Of a stretch of DNA of 48,461 bases, positions 1 to 8,704 are shown in pieces (position 1 is the first letter of the stretch; each line of letters opens with the position of its first letter). The stretch covers positions 11,067-59,527 of the forward strand of contig DIUK01000159.1 of the NCBI GenBank assembly GCA_002422995.1, read 5' to 3'. The position numbers and the translations under genes were made by a program. The DNA is from Rhodocyclaceae bacterium UBA6160 (GTDB taxonomy: Bacteria; Pseudomonadota; Gammaproteobacteria; Burkholderiales; Rhodocyclaceae). The notes below the pieces were generated by a model. That model had not been told where the DNA came from. It saw only the letters and a list, made by a program, of their open reading frames with translations, and ran no database searches.

Positions 1-976
1 TGCCGCCGAAAATATTTACCAAAATACCCTTGACTGCGGGGTTTTTAAGCATGATTTTGAAAGCTTCCGTCACTTTCTCGGTCGTTGCACCACCACCTAC
101 ATCAAGGAAGTTAGCCGGCTCTGCACCAAATAACTTGATGGTATCCATGGTTGCCATCGCCAAGCCTGCGCCATTGACCAAGCAGCCAATATTGCCGTCA
201 AGCGAGATGTAAGCGAGATCAAATTTGGATGCTTCAATTTCAGCGGGATCCTCTTCAGCCAGATCGCGATAGGCAACTATTTCCGGATGGCGAAACAGCG
301 CATTGGGGTCAAAGTTGAACTTTGCATCCAGCGCCTTGATCCTGCCATTACCTTCCAAAATCAATGGGTTGATTTCAGCCAGACTGGCGTCCGTTTCCAT
401 GTAGCAGTTATACAAACACTTCAGTTGCTGCATAGCATCTATTTGGGAAGCTTCAGGCACGCCAATGCCTTTAACCAGGTTTGACGCTTGCAGGTCAGTC
501 ACGCCGGTTAGTGGGTCAATAAATTCTTTCAGAATTTTTTCGGGCGTTGCATGAGCAACTTCCTCGATATCCATACCCCCTTCAGAAGAGGCCATGATCG
601 CCACTTTTTGCGTGGCACGATCGGTCAGCACGGCAAGGTAATACTCTTTTTTAATGTCCGCACCTTCTTCGATCAACAGGCGTCCTACTTTTTGACCTTC
701 GGCACTGGTTTGATGGGTAATAAGCTGCATACCAAGAATCTGGCTGGCGTATTGACGCACTTCATCAAGCGATTTGGCAACTTTGACTCCGCCACCTTTA
801 CCACGACCACCCGCATGAATTTGTGCTTTGACAACCCATACTTTGGTACCGCAGGTCTTCGCAAGCTCTTCAGCGGCCTTCACTGCATCGTCCACCGAGA
901 AACAGGCGATGCCACGGGGCACCGTCATACCAAATTGCTTCAGGAGTTCCTTACCCTGATATTCATGAATTTTCAT
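1..976 (-). CDS. sucC: Succinyl-CoA synthetase beta subunit, partial (C-terminus cut by left edge)
   Basis: The beta subunit of succinyl-CoA ligase (ADP-forming) works with SucD in the citric acid cycle, making ATP from succinyl-CoA. The protein begins MKIHEYQGKELLKQFG and carries the ATP-grasp segment with the glycine-rich GGRGKGGGVK loop, then the conserved AEINPLI and SLDGNIGCLVNGAGLAMATMD blocks. About 325 of the usual 385-390 residues are present; the missing part, and sucD, should lie left of the window. The ATG at 974-976 is preceded on the minus strand by AAGGA seven bases upstream, a good ribosome binding site. The family assignment is certain. Confidence 0.96.
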   Translation of the reverse strand, partial: MKIHEYQGKELLKQFGMTVPRGIACFSVDDAVKAAEELAKTCGTKVWVVKAQIHAGGRGKGGGVKVAKSLDEVRQYASQILGMQLITHQTSAEGQKVGRLLIEEGADIKKEYYLAVLTDRATQKVAIMASSEGGMDIEEVAHATPEKILKEFIDPLTGVTDLQASNLVKGIGVPEASQIDAMQQLKCLYNCYMETDASLAEINPLILEGNGRIKALDAKFNFDPNALFRHPEIVAYRDLAEEDPAEIEASKFDLAYISLDGNIGCLVNGAGLAMATMDTIKLFGAEPANFLDVGGGATTEKVTEAFKIMLKNPAVKGILVNIFGG

Positions 977-1083
977 GCGTCATCCTTATCCTTGTAGTCA
1001 CTGATGGTGGTTAATATTACTTAGTCATTATGGGTGTTACGGGGTAATGCAAAGTCTGCTGATTTTACTGGATTTACTGCTTG

Positions 1084-1692
1084 CTACTTGCTGCTTGTTG
1101 ATTCTCTCTGAGTCTTAGCCACCGCTTTCAACGGCCGATACCAGCGCGGGTAGAACAAGCGGACAGTCTCTGTTGATGTCTCAAGCGCATGGCAATGATC
1201 TAACTGCGGCGGTTGTTGGGTTACGGCGTCATCCCAGTCCATGCGGCCCTGCTCGCGTTGCAAGCTCGCCATGGTCTGAAATGCAGCTGTGGGCAATGCG
1301 CCTAGCAGTTCGGTAATATGAGAGCAGCCTCTCACGCCGCCAAATAACTCGGTTATTGAGCGTCGAAAACCTTTCGTCAAGCTCAATCCGATGAGCTTTT
1401 GATACACGGGCGCAATAGTGTCGCAACCGCCAGGGTAAGGCACAGCATCTGAGCTGACAAAGGCATCTTGAATCATCATGTCCAGATCGACAGTCAGACG
1501 AACCCGCATGTCGTGCAAGGGTTCGCCCTTGAGTCGCACGCCTAATGCAGGCGGCAAGGGATAATCCTTATCCTTCAAGTCCACCATGCGGGCTTCGAGA
1601 TCAACGAGTCCATCGTCACGCACCCAGCATTCAATTTCCACGCGGCGAATATGTACTAACTTGCGCGCGGTGATGGGGTCAGGTAAAGGCAT
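1084..1692 (-). CDS. DUF2889 family protein
   Basis: This 202-residue soluble protein matches the DUF2889 pattern: an N-terminal HIRRVEIECWVRDDGLVDLEARMVD block, a HDMRVRLTVDLDM block, an acidic/aromatic SDAVPYPGGCDTI stretch, and GCSHITELLGALPTAAFQT near residues 120-140. The conserved Cys and His residues suggest a metal or cofactor site, which is inference. No function is established for the family. It lies 107 bases upstream of sucC on the same strand and may be transcribed ahead of it. The ATG at 1690-1692 fits the family start. There is no signal peptide or membrane segment. Confidence 0.85.
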   Translation of the reverse strand: MPLPDPITARKLVHIRRVEIECWVRDDGLVDLEARMVDLKDKDYPLPPALGVRLKGEPLHDMRVRLTVDLDMMIQDAFVSSDAVPYPGGCDTIAPVYQKLIGLSLTKGFRRSITELFGGVRGCSHITELLGALPTAAFQTMASLQREQGRMDWDDAVTQQPPQLDHCHALETSTETVRLFYPRWYRPLKAVAKTQRESTSSK

Positions 1693-2139
1693 ACATTAAA
1701 TGCGGGAAATAATTAAGCACAGGGGCAGGCATGAATACATAGTGCAGACACATGTGCCTTCTGAGCCATGAATGATTGAACAATTAAACAAATGGGCAGT
1801 AACCAGGAAGCAACTCGATAGAAAGCAACCCAGCATTTTGCTGCAACGCGGGATAATACCACGCCCATTCAACTTGAGAACGGATGGCTTGAATGACCTG
1901 ATTTAGCCCCATGTTCATCTGCTGCTCGTCACAATTCAAGCGTTTTACGTTGCCACAATTAACCTTGCATACAACATTGTAAAGTCCAGTCACCGCGTAT
2001 AAAAAGTCGGCGCTGGTGATACGCCGCGAAGCAAGTCCCGTTTTCGAAACGACCTGTTCTTTATATTAAATGTCCATGCGCGACTAGCCATGCAGAGTCA
2101 CCGGGAAGTCTGCTGCATACCAATACACAAACGGATTAA
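1693..2139. other. 447-base intergenic stretch
   Basis: No gene is convincing here. The stretch holds one clear copy of the 25-base dispersed repeat (2001-2026). The 69-codon open frame at 1784-1993 has no recognisable domain or ribosome binding site, so I leave it uncalled. The region is downstream of the ankyrin gene and upstream of the DUF2889 gene, so it should hold a terminator and a promoter, but I see no clear hairpin with a T-run. Confidence 0.5.
2001..2026 (-). repeat. 25-base dispersed repeat, copy 1 (intergenic)
   Basis: The plus strand reads AAAAAGTCGGCG, CTGGTGAT, ACGCCG, the reverse orientation of the consensus. The consensus is two CGCCGNC heptamers 14 bases apart, joined by TCACCAG and followed by TTTT. 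Confidence 0.85.
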
Positions 2140-3273
2140 CTACTGCGCTTGACGCAAAAGGGTTGCGGCTTGGCGGTATGCCTGTATCGCTTCTTGACGA
2201 CGCCCTGCTGCCTCAAGCGTTCGCGCCCGTTGTAACCAGCCTTCGACTGAATTATCCGCTGCATTTGTTGCGGGTGCAGACTCTGCGCTGGATTTTATGT
2301 TGCTAGTGATTGCCGGTGTAGCATATTGCACAGCCGTTGTTTGATTAGCCTGATTTTTGCGTTGTGCAGAAATAACCAGCCCGGTAATAGCCGGAAGCGA
2401 TTTTTTCGCTGTTGCCTGAACTGCATTCTTCTGCCCATCATTGGCGTTACGCAAAACACTGAGCGCCTCACGATAAAGCTTTAATGAAGCCTCTTTTTGC
2501 CCTGCAACCGCCATTTTATTGGCCTGTGCCAATAACGTATCGACTTTGACGGATATCGCCTGCGAACGTTGCGCTTTTCCCCAAGACGCTATTGGCCGTT
2601 CAGCGAGCACGGCGAACTGTTTGCTGCCTGCAATCTCACGCGCGATATACACATTGTTATTGCGCATGGCCCACTGAACTGCATTCTCGCCGTTATCATT
2701 TGTTATGCTGCTTTGTGCGCCAGCGGCGAGTAAGGCTGTCGCTACTTTCCCCTTACCTTCGCGCGCAGCCATCATGAGCGGGGTGGAGCCATTGGGTGAT
2801 GGCGCATTGCTATCGGCATGTTGCTTGAGCAAGAAATCGACTATGTCAGCGTGTCCTGCAAACGCGGCATAGTGCAAAGCAGACCAGGCTTTGCCCTGCC
2901 TATTAACTGCGGCTCCGTGAGCTATCAACCATTGCACCGCAGCCAGATGCCCTTTCCAGCTGGCATGTAGCAAAGCCGTTTCACCGTGTGCGTTTTGTGC
3001 ATTGACATCAGCACCTCGCGACAAAAACAGCGCCATCATGGGAATGCTGCCTTCCCAGGCGCCAATCATCAATCCACTGCCGATCAGGTTTCCGGCAAAA
3101 TCCGGCGGCAAGCCTGCATCAAGCCAACGCGTCGCCTGCGCAATATCGCCGCGCTCAATAACAACTGAAAACGTGACGCGATCAGGCAAGCGATCCGGCA
3201 AACTTTGCCCAGACGCGCTAGCTGCAACCAGTGCCACCCAGCAACAAATCAAGCTAATAATCCATTTATTCAT
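2140..3273 (-). CDS. Exported ankyrin-repeat protein with C-terminal TPR-like helices
   Basis: The 377-residue protein begins MNKWIISLICCWVALVAASA, a typical Sec signal peptide with likely cleavage after ASASG. About five ankyrin repeats follow, visible as ALHYAAFAGHADIVDFLL, TPLMMAAREGKGKVATALL and similar units, so protein binding in the periplasm is the likely role. Two TPR-like helical pairs lie further on (EASLKLYREALSVL, and AGRRQEAIQAYRQAATLL at the C-terminus). The frame is open for 62 more codons upstream, but that part overlaps the next gene and has low-complexity codons, so I take the ATG at 3271-3273. It lies 121 bases downstream of the transglutaminase gene on the same strand and may belong to that operon. 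No precise function is known. Confidence 0.82.
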   Translation of the reverse strand: MNKWIISLICCWVALVAASASGQSLPDRLPDRVTFSVVIERGDIAQATRWLDAGLPPDFAGNLIGSGLMIGAWEGSIPMMALFLSRGADVNAQNAHGETALLHASWKGHLAAVQWLIAHGAAVNRQGKAWSALHYAAFAGHADIVDFLLKQHADSNAPSPNGSTPLMMAAREGKGKVATALLAAGAQSSITNDNGENAVQWAMRNNNVYIAREIAGSKQFAVLAERPIASWGKAQRSQAISVKVDTLLAQANKMAVAGQKEASLKLYREALSVLRNANDGQKNAVQATAKKSLPAITGLVISAQRKNQANQTTAVQYATPAITSNIKSSAESAPATNAADNSVEGWLQRARTLEAAGRRQEAIQAYRQAATLLRQAQ

Positions 3274-3394
3274 GCTGCACAGTATAAATGGGACGGGTAT
3301 GAAACTCGCGAATGCTGACTTGAAAGCACTCACGCCATCACGATGTACAACATGCCGCTCACAGCCTACCGTACCGAAAAAATACGCAGATAGA

Positions 3395-6300
3395 TTATTG
3401 TTGTTGCTGCTGCTGCTGTTCTGCCGCCATGCAACTTGCTTCACCTGCTGCTGCGCCATCCAGCCAGACTTCCGGTGCGCGGCGCAGATCCAGCGTCATG
3501 GGGTAATCCGGATTGCGGCCTTCGCGTCGCACATGCATGACACCTGGCGTGTGCCCATGACCCCAAAATCGCGCCACGCGGCGTGCTTCCGCCTCATTGG
3601 CATTCACCGGGAAGGTATCGTAGTTGCGTCCGCCCGGATGTACCACGTGGTAGGTGCAGCCGCCAATCGAGCGGCCATTCCACGTGTCTACCAAATCAAA
3701 CACCAGTGGTGTATGCACTCCGATGGTTGGATGTAAACCTGACGGTGGAGCCCAGGCACGATAACGCACACCGGCCACATATTCACCACGCACACCGGTG
3801 GGACTAAGAGGTACAGCGCGACCATTGCAGGTAACGATATGACGCGCATCGTTCATTTGCCGCACTTTCACTTGTAAGCGCTCAAGCGAGGAATCCACAT
3901 ATCGCGCCGTCCCGCCAGCGCTGACTTCTTCGCCCAACACGTGCCAAGGCTCAATGGCTTGGCGCAATTCGATTTCAATATTATGTTGCACTACCGTACC
4001 AAAGCGCGGAAAACGAAATTCAAGAAACGGCGCAAACCATTCAAACGCAAAAGGATAACCCGCTTTCTGTAAATCCAGCACGACATCGCGCATATCCTGC
4101 GCTACGTAATGCGGCAGCATAAAGCGATCATGCAGCTCGGTTCCCCAGCGCGTCAGCCGGCCCTGGTAAGGCGTTTTCCAAAAGCGTGCCACCAGCGCAC
4201 GCAACAACAGCATTTGCACCAGGCTCATCTGCGCATGTGGCGGCATCTCAAAGCCACGAAACTCAAGCAAGCCCAAGCGTCCGGCGGATCCATCCGGAGA
4301 GTACAACTTGTCAATGCAAAATTCAGCACGATGCGTGTTGCCGGATAAATCAATCAGCAAATTACGCAATAGACGATCCACCAACCAAGGTTGCAAAGTT
4401 TCCTCGCCTGGTTTTAGTCGCTCGGCCATTTGCTGAAAAGCAATTTCCAGCTCATACAAACTTTCATGTCGCGCCTCATCCACACGTGGCGCCTGGCTTG
4501 TCGGCCCGATAAACATGCCGGAAAAGAGGTAAGACAACGCGGGATGATTTTGCCAATAGGTAATCAGGCTCATCAATATATCCGGCCGCCGCAAACAGGG
4601 CGAATCAGCTGGTGTCGCGCCGCCTAGCGTGACATGGTTGCCACCGCCAGTACCGGTATGGCGACCATCAAGCATGAATTTATCCGTCCCCAGGCGCGTC
4701 AGGCGGGCAGCCTCATACAGGGTTTGCGTGTTCTCTACCAGTTCAGGCCACGACGCGGCTGGCTGGATATTGACTTCAATTACACCGGGGTCAGGCGTGA
4801 TTTTAAAAACCCTAATCCGTGGATCGCTCGGCGGGGGATAACCTTCGATACGCACTGGCAGCGAAAGCGTCACCGCTGTTTTTTCAACAGCAGCAAGCAG
4901 ATCAATGAAGTCTTCAAGAAAGTCCATCGGTGGCAAGAACACATGGATGATACCGTCACGCACTTCCAGGCATAACGCTGTATGCACAATTTCATGCGCG
5001 GCATACTCTGTCTTGCTCACTTTAATATTTTTTTTGCTTTGGCTATTTTCCTCTGCTGAAACTTGATCGCCATCCAACGCCTCCACTGCGTCAAACGGAT
5101 CGCGCCCGAAAGCAGCCTCTTTATCCTTCTCGGCAACGACTGGCAAGGAAGCCAGCGGCAAGCGCAACCCTAAAGGCGAATCGCCCGGAATAAGATAAAG
5201 ATGCTCACGCCGTAAAGGCCAAGGACTGGACAAAAAGTCGGCGCTGGCGAGACGGCGCGCATTGCCTTTGGGCACTTTTTTTGCCTCCTTGGCGCTCTTT
5301 TCAAGAGGCCGAGGCAACGCCTTGATCGGCAACACGTAACCAGCGATTTCACCTAGTCCTTTTTCCAGAATACTCGCCATGCGACGACGCTCGTCTGCCT
5401 GCTTTAGATCAGCCGACAATGGATCAAAATTTTCCGGCCAGCGCTGCTCTTGATCGACGATATGCATTACATCTTCATAGGCGGGAATAACAAATTCTGT
5501 ATCCAGGCCCAACAGCAATGCCAGATGATAAATAAAGCGCTGCGCATCCGTCACGCAATGCGGTGGACTTGCAGGTTCCAGCGCCAGCATTTTTTTCTCA
5601 CTCCACAGCGGCAGGCCGTCTTTACGCCAGTAACAACCCAGCGCCCAACGCGGCAACGGCTCACCGGGATACCATTTCCCCTGCCCAAAATGCAGCATTG
5701 CACCCGGTGCAAAAGCATCTTGCAGGCGCAGCAACAGCGCACGCGACAGGTCACTTTTTTCGGCCGATAACGCGGTGTAGTTCCATTCTTCGCCATCCAT
5801 ATTGTCGATGGAAATAAACGTGGGCTCGCCTCCCATGGTGAGTCGCACATCCTGCGTTTTCAATTCTTCATCCACCTGAAAGCCGACATTCTGTATCGCC
5901 TGCCATTGCGCATCCGTGTAGGGTTTGGTTACCCGTGGATCTTCGTGAATACGCGTCACTTCCATAGAAAAATCAAAGTGGGCCTCGCACTTTCCAGTCG
6001 CCCCGATAACAGGTGCTGCAGAAGCCGGCATCGCCGTACAAGCCAAAGGAATATGCCCTTCCCCGGCGAGCAGGCCTGAGGTGGGATCCAAACCAATCCA
6101 GCCAGCACCGGGGATATAAACTTCTGTCCAGGCATGCAAATCAGTGAAATCGACCGTTGTACCTGAAGGCCCGTCAAGTGCCTTTACATCAGCAACAAGC
6201 TGTATCAAATAGCCGGAAGCAAAGCGCGCCGCCAAACCAAAATGACGCAATGCCTGCACCAGCAACCACGCAGAATCACGACAAGAACCCCGCGCTAATT

Positions 6301-6832
6301 CCAGCGTTTGCTCTGGCGTTTGTACCCCATGCTCCATCCGCACAATGTAAGCAATATCACGCTGAACACGCTGATTAACAGTGACCAGCATATCAATCGT
6401 GCGCATTTTCTGCGCCAGCAGTTCACTTTTCGTGCGTGCCAGCCATTGCGCAAACAAAGGTGTCATTGGCTCCGTTTCAAGGTACGGCGCCAGCTCGCGC
6501 TTTAAGTCTTTGGAATAGCTAAAAGGAAAATTTTCAGCTTCTTCCGCCATGAAGAAGTCAAACGGATTGATGACCGTCATGTCCGCAACCAGATCTACCG
6601 TGATTTCCAATGATTTTGCACTATCAGGAAATACCACACGGGCAACCCAATTACCAAACGGGTCTTGCTGCCAGTTAATGAAATGCGGATCTGGTTGAAT
6701 ATTGAGCGAATAGCTCAGTATAGGGGTGCGACAATGCGCAGCCGGCCGTAAGCGAATCTCATGCGGCCACAGCTTGACTGAGCGATCAAACTGGTAACTG
6801 GTTTGGTGATTCAGCGCGACGCGAATTGTCAT
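3395..6832 (-). CDS. Large transglutaminase-like protein with DUF2126 C-terminal region
   Basis: This 1145-residue protein starts with a bacterial transglutaminase N-terminal beta domain (about 1-90), followed by a transglutaminase-like core with Cys184 (RGSCRDSAWLL), His233 (DLHAWTEVYI) and Asp249 (GWIGLDPTSG) forming the papain-type triad. From about residue 330 it becomes DUF2126, recognisable by MGGEPTFISIDNMDGEEWN and GGGNHVTLGGATPADSP. In the family this architecture occurs with circularly permuted ATP-grasp and alpha-E proteins; amide-bond formation or cleavage on peptides is predicted, not shown. It is the last core gene of the four-gene block read from 10120. A copy of the 25-base repeat is in frame at 5232-5257, in a variable linker (RRLASADFL). 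The protein ends in seven glutamines encoded by a CAA/CAG run. Confidence 0.92.
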   Translation of the reverse strand: MTIRVALNHQTSYQFDRSVKLWPHEIRLRPAAHCRTPILSYSLNIQPDPHFINWQQDPFGNWVARVVFPDSAKSLEITVDLVADMTVINPFDFFMAEEAENFPFSYSKDLKRELAPYLETEPMTPLFAQWLARTKSELLAQKMRTIDMLVTVNQRVQRDIAYIVRMEHGVQTPEQTLELARGSCRDSAWLLVQALRHFGLAARFASGYLIQLVADVKALDGPSGTTVDFTDLHAWTEVYIPGAGWIGLDPTSGLLAGEGHIPLACTAMPASAAPVIGATGKCEAHFDFSMEVTRIHEDPRVTKPYTDAQWQAIQNVGFQVDEELKTQDVRLTMGGEPTFISIDNMDGEEWNYTALSAEKSDLSRALLLRLQDAFAPGAMLHFGQGKWYPGEPLPRWALGCYWRKDGLPLWSEKKMLALEPASPPHCVTDAQRFIYHLALLLGLDTEFVIPAYEDVMHIVDQEQRWPENFDPLSADLKQADERRRMASILEKGLGEIAGYVLPIKALPRPLEKSAKEAKKVPKGNARRLASADFLSSPWPLRREHLYLIPGDSPLGLRLPLASLPVVAEKDKEAAFGRDPFDAVEALDGDQVSAEENSQSKKNIKVSKTEYAAHEIVHTALCLEVRDGIIHVFLPPMDFLEDFIDLLAAVEKTAVTLSLPVRIEGYPPPSDPRIRVFKITPDPGVIEVNIQPAASWPELVENTQTLYEAARLTRLGTDKFMLDGRHTGTGGGNHVTLGGATPADSPCLRRPDILMSLITYWQNHPALSYLFSGMFIGPTSQAPRVDEARHESLYELEIAFQQMAERLKPGEETLQPWLVDRLLRNLLIDLSGNTHRAEFCIDKLYSPDGSAGRLGLLEFRGFEMPPHAQMSLVQMLLLRALVARFWKTPYQGRLTRWGTELHDRFMLPHYVAQDMRDVVLDLQKAGYPFAFEWFAPFLEFRFPRFGTVVQHNIEIELRQAIEPWHVLGEEVSAGGTARYVDSSLERLQVKVRQMNDARHIVTCNGRAVPLSPTGVRGEYVAGVRYRAWAPPSGLHPTIGVHTPLVFDLVDTWNGRSIGGCTYHVVHPGGRNYDTFPVNANEAEARRVARFWGHGHTPGVMHVRREGRNPDYPMTLDLRRAPEVWLDGAAAGEASCMAAEQQQQQQQ
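3398..3418 (-). repeat. CAA/CAG trinucleotide run encoding poly-Gln tail
   Basis: Seven consecutive Gln codons (four CAG then three CAA on the minus strand) sit directly before the stop codon of the DUF2126 gene. Trinucleotide runs vary in length by slippage without breaking the frame. Confidence 0.9.
5232..5257 (-). repeat. 25-base dispersed repeat, copy 2 (inside transglutaminase/DUF2126 gene)
   Basis: The copy is near-consensus, read on the coding (minus) strand as CGCCGTCTCGCCAG then CGCCGACTTTTT. It is translated as R-R-L-A-S-A-D-F in a low-conservation linker. Confidence 0.9.
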
Positions 6833-6936
6833 TTCTTTTTCCCTATAGCATCGCCACGAAAGGGAGACCGCAATCTACCCAGACGCACTTAGCCAGTTAT
6901 GCAACATGTCGTATCAAGACGAAAGGACTAAAACAA

Positions 6937-7665
6937 TCAAGACCACTCAAAGTTTGGCAACTGTGCAAAGGCACGGCGTACTCCCTCATTCCAGCCCTGA
7001 CTCAAGCTACGCATATAGGGATCGTTTGCATCAAACCGGTGAGATCGTGAAAGTCGCAACGTATCCCGCTCATAGCACGCCAAATCAATCGGCGGACCGA
7101 CAGTCAAATTAGAGTGCATAGTCGAATCAAATGAGACCAGCACGCATTTGACGGCATCATCAAGGCTGGTTCCTGCAGAAATCACGCGATCAATAATTGG
7201 CTTGCCATATTTCACTTCGCCAATCTGAAAATACGGTGTTTCTTGCGTTGCTTCAATAAAGTTGCCCTCGGAATACACCATGAACAAACGTTGCGATTCG
7301 CCGGCAATTTGTCCACCCACAATAAAGTTGGCATGCGCATCAACATTGTTTTCCATCAAGAACGGGCCATCACGATGGCGCACTTCACGCAGCGATCGCC
7401 CGACCAACTCAGCAACGTCATACATTGACGGGGCATTCATCACGTGCATATCCAGATTGCGCCGGATAGCTTGCTCTAAATGATTGATCGTCGCCTGTGT
7501 GACGGCCAAATTACCAGAATTGACGATCACCAAGACCCGCTCGCCGGGATGCTCAAACACTTTCATTTTGCGAAAAGTGGAAATATTGTCCACGCCCGCA
7601 TTGGTTCGCGAATCAGAGGCGAAAACGAAGCCGGCATCAATCATGGTGGCAACACAATAAGTCAT
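6937..7665 (-). CDS. Anbu, proteasome-type Ntn-hydrolase peptidase
   Basis: This 242-residue protein begins M-T-Y-C-V-A; removal of Met exposes Thr1, the nucleophile of proteasome beta subunits. Asp17 (FASDSRTNAG) and a lysine at 32 or 34 (FRKMKVF) match the catalytic Asp and Lys of the Anbu/HslV fold. The family name Anbu means ancestral beta subunit; it assembles into cytosolic rings, and no natural substrate is established. The gene sits between the alpha-E gene (93 bases upstream) and the transglutaminase/DUF2126 gene (104 bases downstream), all on the minus strand, which is the classic Anbu neighbourhood. No unfoldase ATPase gene lies nearby, in line with known Anbu loci. Confidence 0.93.
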   Translation of the reverse strand: MTYCVATMIDAGFVFASDSRTNAGVDNISTFRKMKVFEHPGERVLVIVNSGNLAVTQATINHLEQAIRRNLDMHVMNAPSMYDVAELVGRSLREVRHRDGPFLMENNVDAHANFIVGGQIAGESQRLFMVYSEGNFIEATQETPYFQIGEVKYGKPIIDRVISAGTSLDDAVKCVLVSFDSTMHSNLTVGPPIDLACYERDTLRLSRSHRFDANDPYMRSLSQGWNEGVRRAFAQLPNFEWS

Positions 7666-7758
7666 AAGATCACATTCACGTATTCAAAAGGGCAAAGATA
7701 GCGGAAGCTTAAAAGATCAGCAAGCAATCAAAAAAGTCTTCATTGCACAATCAACCCC

Positions 7759-8703
7759 TCATTCATCTGTCGACCAAAAATAAGTGGTATTCACCAAATC
7801 ACCCAGCTCATAGATGCGCGCTAAAAATTCATTTAAGTACTCATGCAAACCTACATCAAAAATCCCCTCTACCGTGCCAAAACGCAGTTCAGCATTCAGC
7901 AAACCACTTCGACGCGCCAACTCACCAGAGCGAGGGCCATTAATTTCTTGTATTAAACGATTGACTTCAAACATGCACGCCGCCAAGGAGCGTGGCATGT
8001 CCGCACGCAATACCAGCAACTCAGCCACGCGCATGGGCGTAATTACGTCACGATACGTTTTACGATAAGCTTCCAGCGAAGACACCGAGCGCAACAAAGC
8101 ACTCCACTGATAGTAGTCAACAGCACCACCAACATCCGCCAGGCTAGGCAGCAAGATGTGATACTTCACATCAAGAATTCGCGCGGTATTGTCTGCACGC
8201 TCCAAAAACGTACCCAAACGCAAAAACCGAAATGCATCATCCTGCAACAAAGTGCCATAGGTGATGCCCCGCGATAAATGCGAGCGTTCCTTGACCCACT
8301 CAAAAAACGCTGAAATACCATCCTCTGAAATTCCCCGAGCCTGATGCTCCCGCATTTCAAGCCAGGTATGATTGAGCGCTTCCCACATTTCAGACGTAAT
8401 GGCACCACGCACCGCTCGGGCATTTTCTCTTGCGCGAGACAAGCTACTGGAGATGCTGCCAGGGTTTTTTGCATCCAAAGTCATGAAATACATGACCTTA
8501 GCTGGCGTGACTTCCGTATGAAGTGCCTCGTAATCTTCATGCAAGCCACTAATGGAAAGCATCGCTCGCCATTCATTAAAGGTATCCATGGAATGCTTGA
8601 GCAATGACATGCGATAAGTCACGTCCAGCATCCGTGCCGTATTTTCAGCGCGCTCCATGCTGCGCGCCATCCAGAACAGGTGATCTGCGGTTGATGACAG
8701 CAT
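7759..8703 (-). CDS. Alpha-E domain protein (DUF403)
   Basis: This 314-residue, almost entirely alpha-helical protein opens with MLSSTADHLFWMARSMERAE, the diagnostic start of the alpha-E family. A second related block, FLRLGTFLERADNTARILDVKYH, occurs near residue 165, giving the internal duplication seen in the family. Its role is unknown; it nearly always sits beside a circularly permuted ATP-grasp ligase and a transglutaminase and is thought to act in the same peptide-ligation pathway (computational inference in the literature). The start codon lies one base after the stop codon of the ATP-grasp gene, so the two are almost certainly co-translated. Confidence 0.93.
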   Translation of the reverse strand: MLSSTADHLFWMARSMERAENTARMLDVTYRMSLLKHSMDTFNEWRAMLSISGLHEDYEALHTEVTPAKVMYFMTLDAKNPGSISSSLSRARENARAVRGAITSEMWEALNHTWLEMREHQARGISEDGISAFFEWVKERSHLSRGITYGTLLQDDAFRFLRLGTFLERADNTARILDVKYHILLPSLADVGGAVDYYQWSALLRSVSSLEAYRKTYRDVITPMRVAELLVLRADMPRSLAACMFEVNRLIQEINGPRSGELARRSGLLNAELRFGTVEGIFDVGLHEYLNEFLARIYELGDLVNTTYFWSTDE

Positions 8704-8704
8704 C

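Noticed and set aside
1784..1993. 69-codon open frame on the minus strand
   Set aside because: It has no recognisable domain, ribosome site or neighbour coupling, and its content looks random.
3002..3736. 244-codon plus-strand open frame
   Set aside because: It is antisense to the ankyrin and transglutaminase genes and is a by-product of their codon use.
3905..3930. Degenerate match to the 25-base repeat (21 of 25 bases) in the DUF2126 gene
   Set aside because: The encoded GGTARYVDSS block is conserved in the family as I know it, so the match is more likely chance than a true copy.
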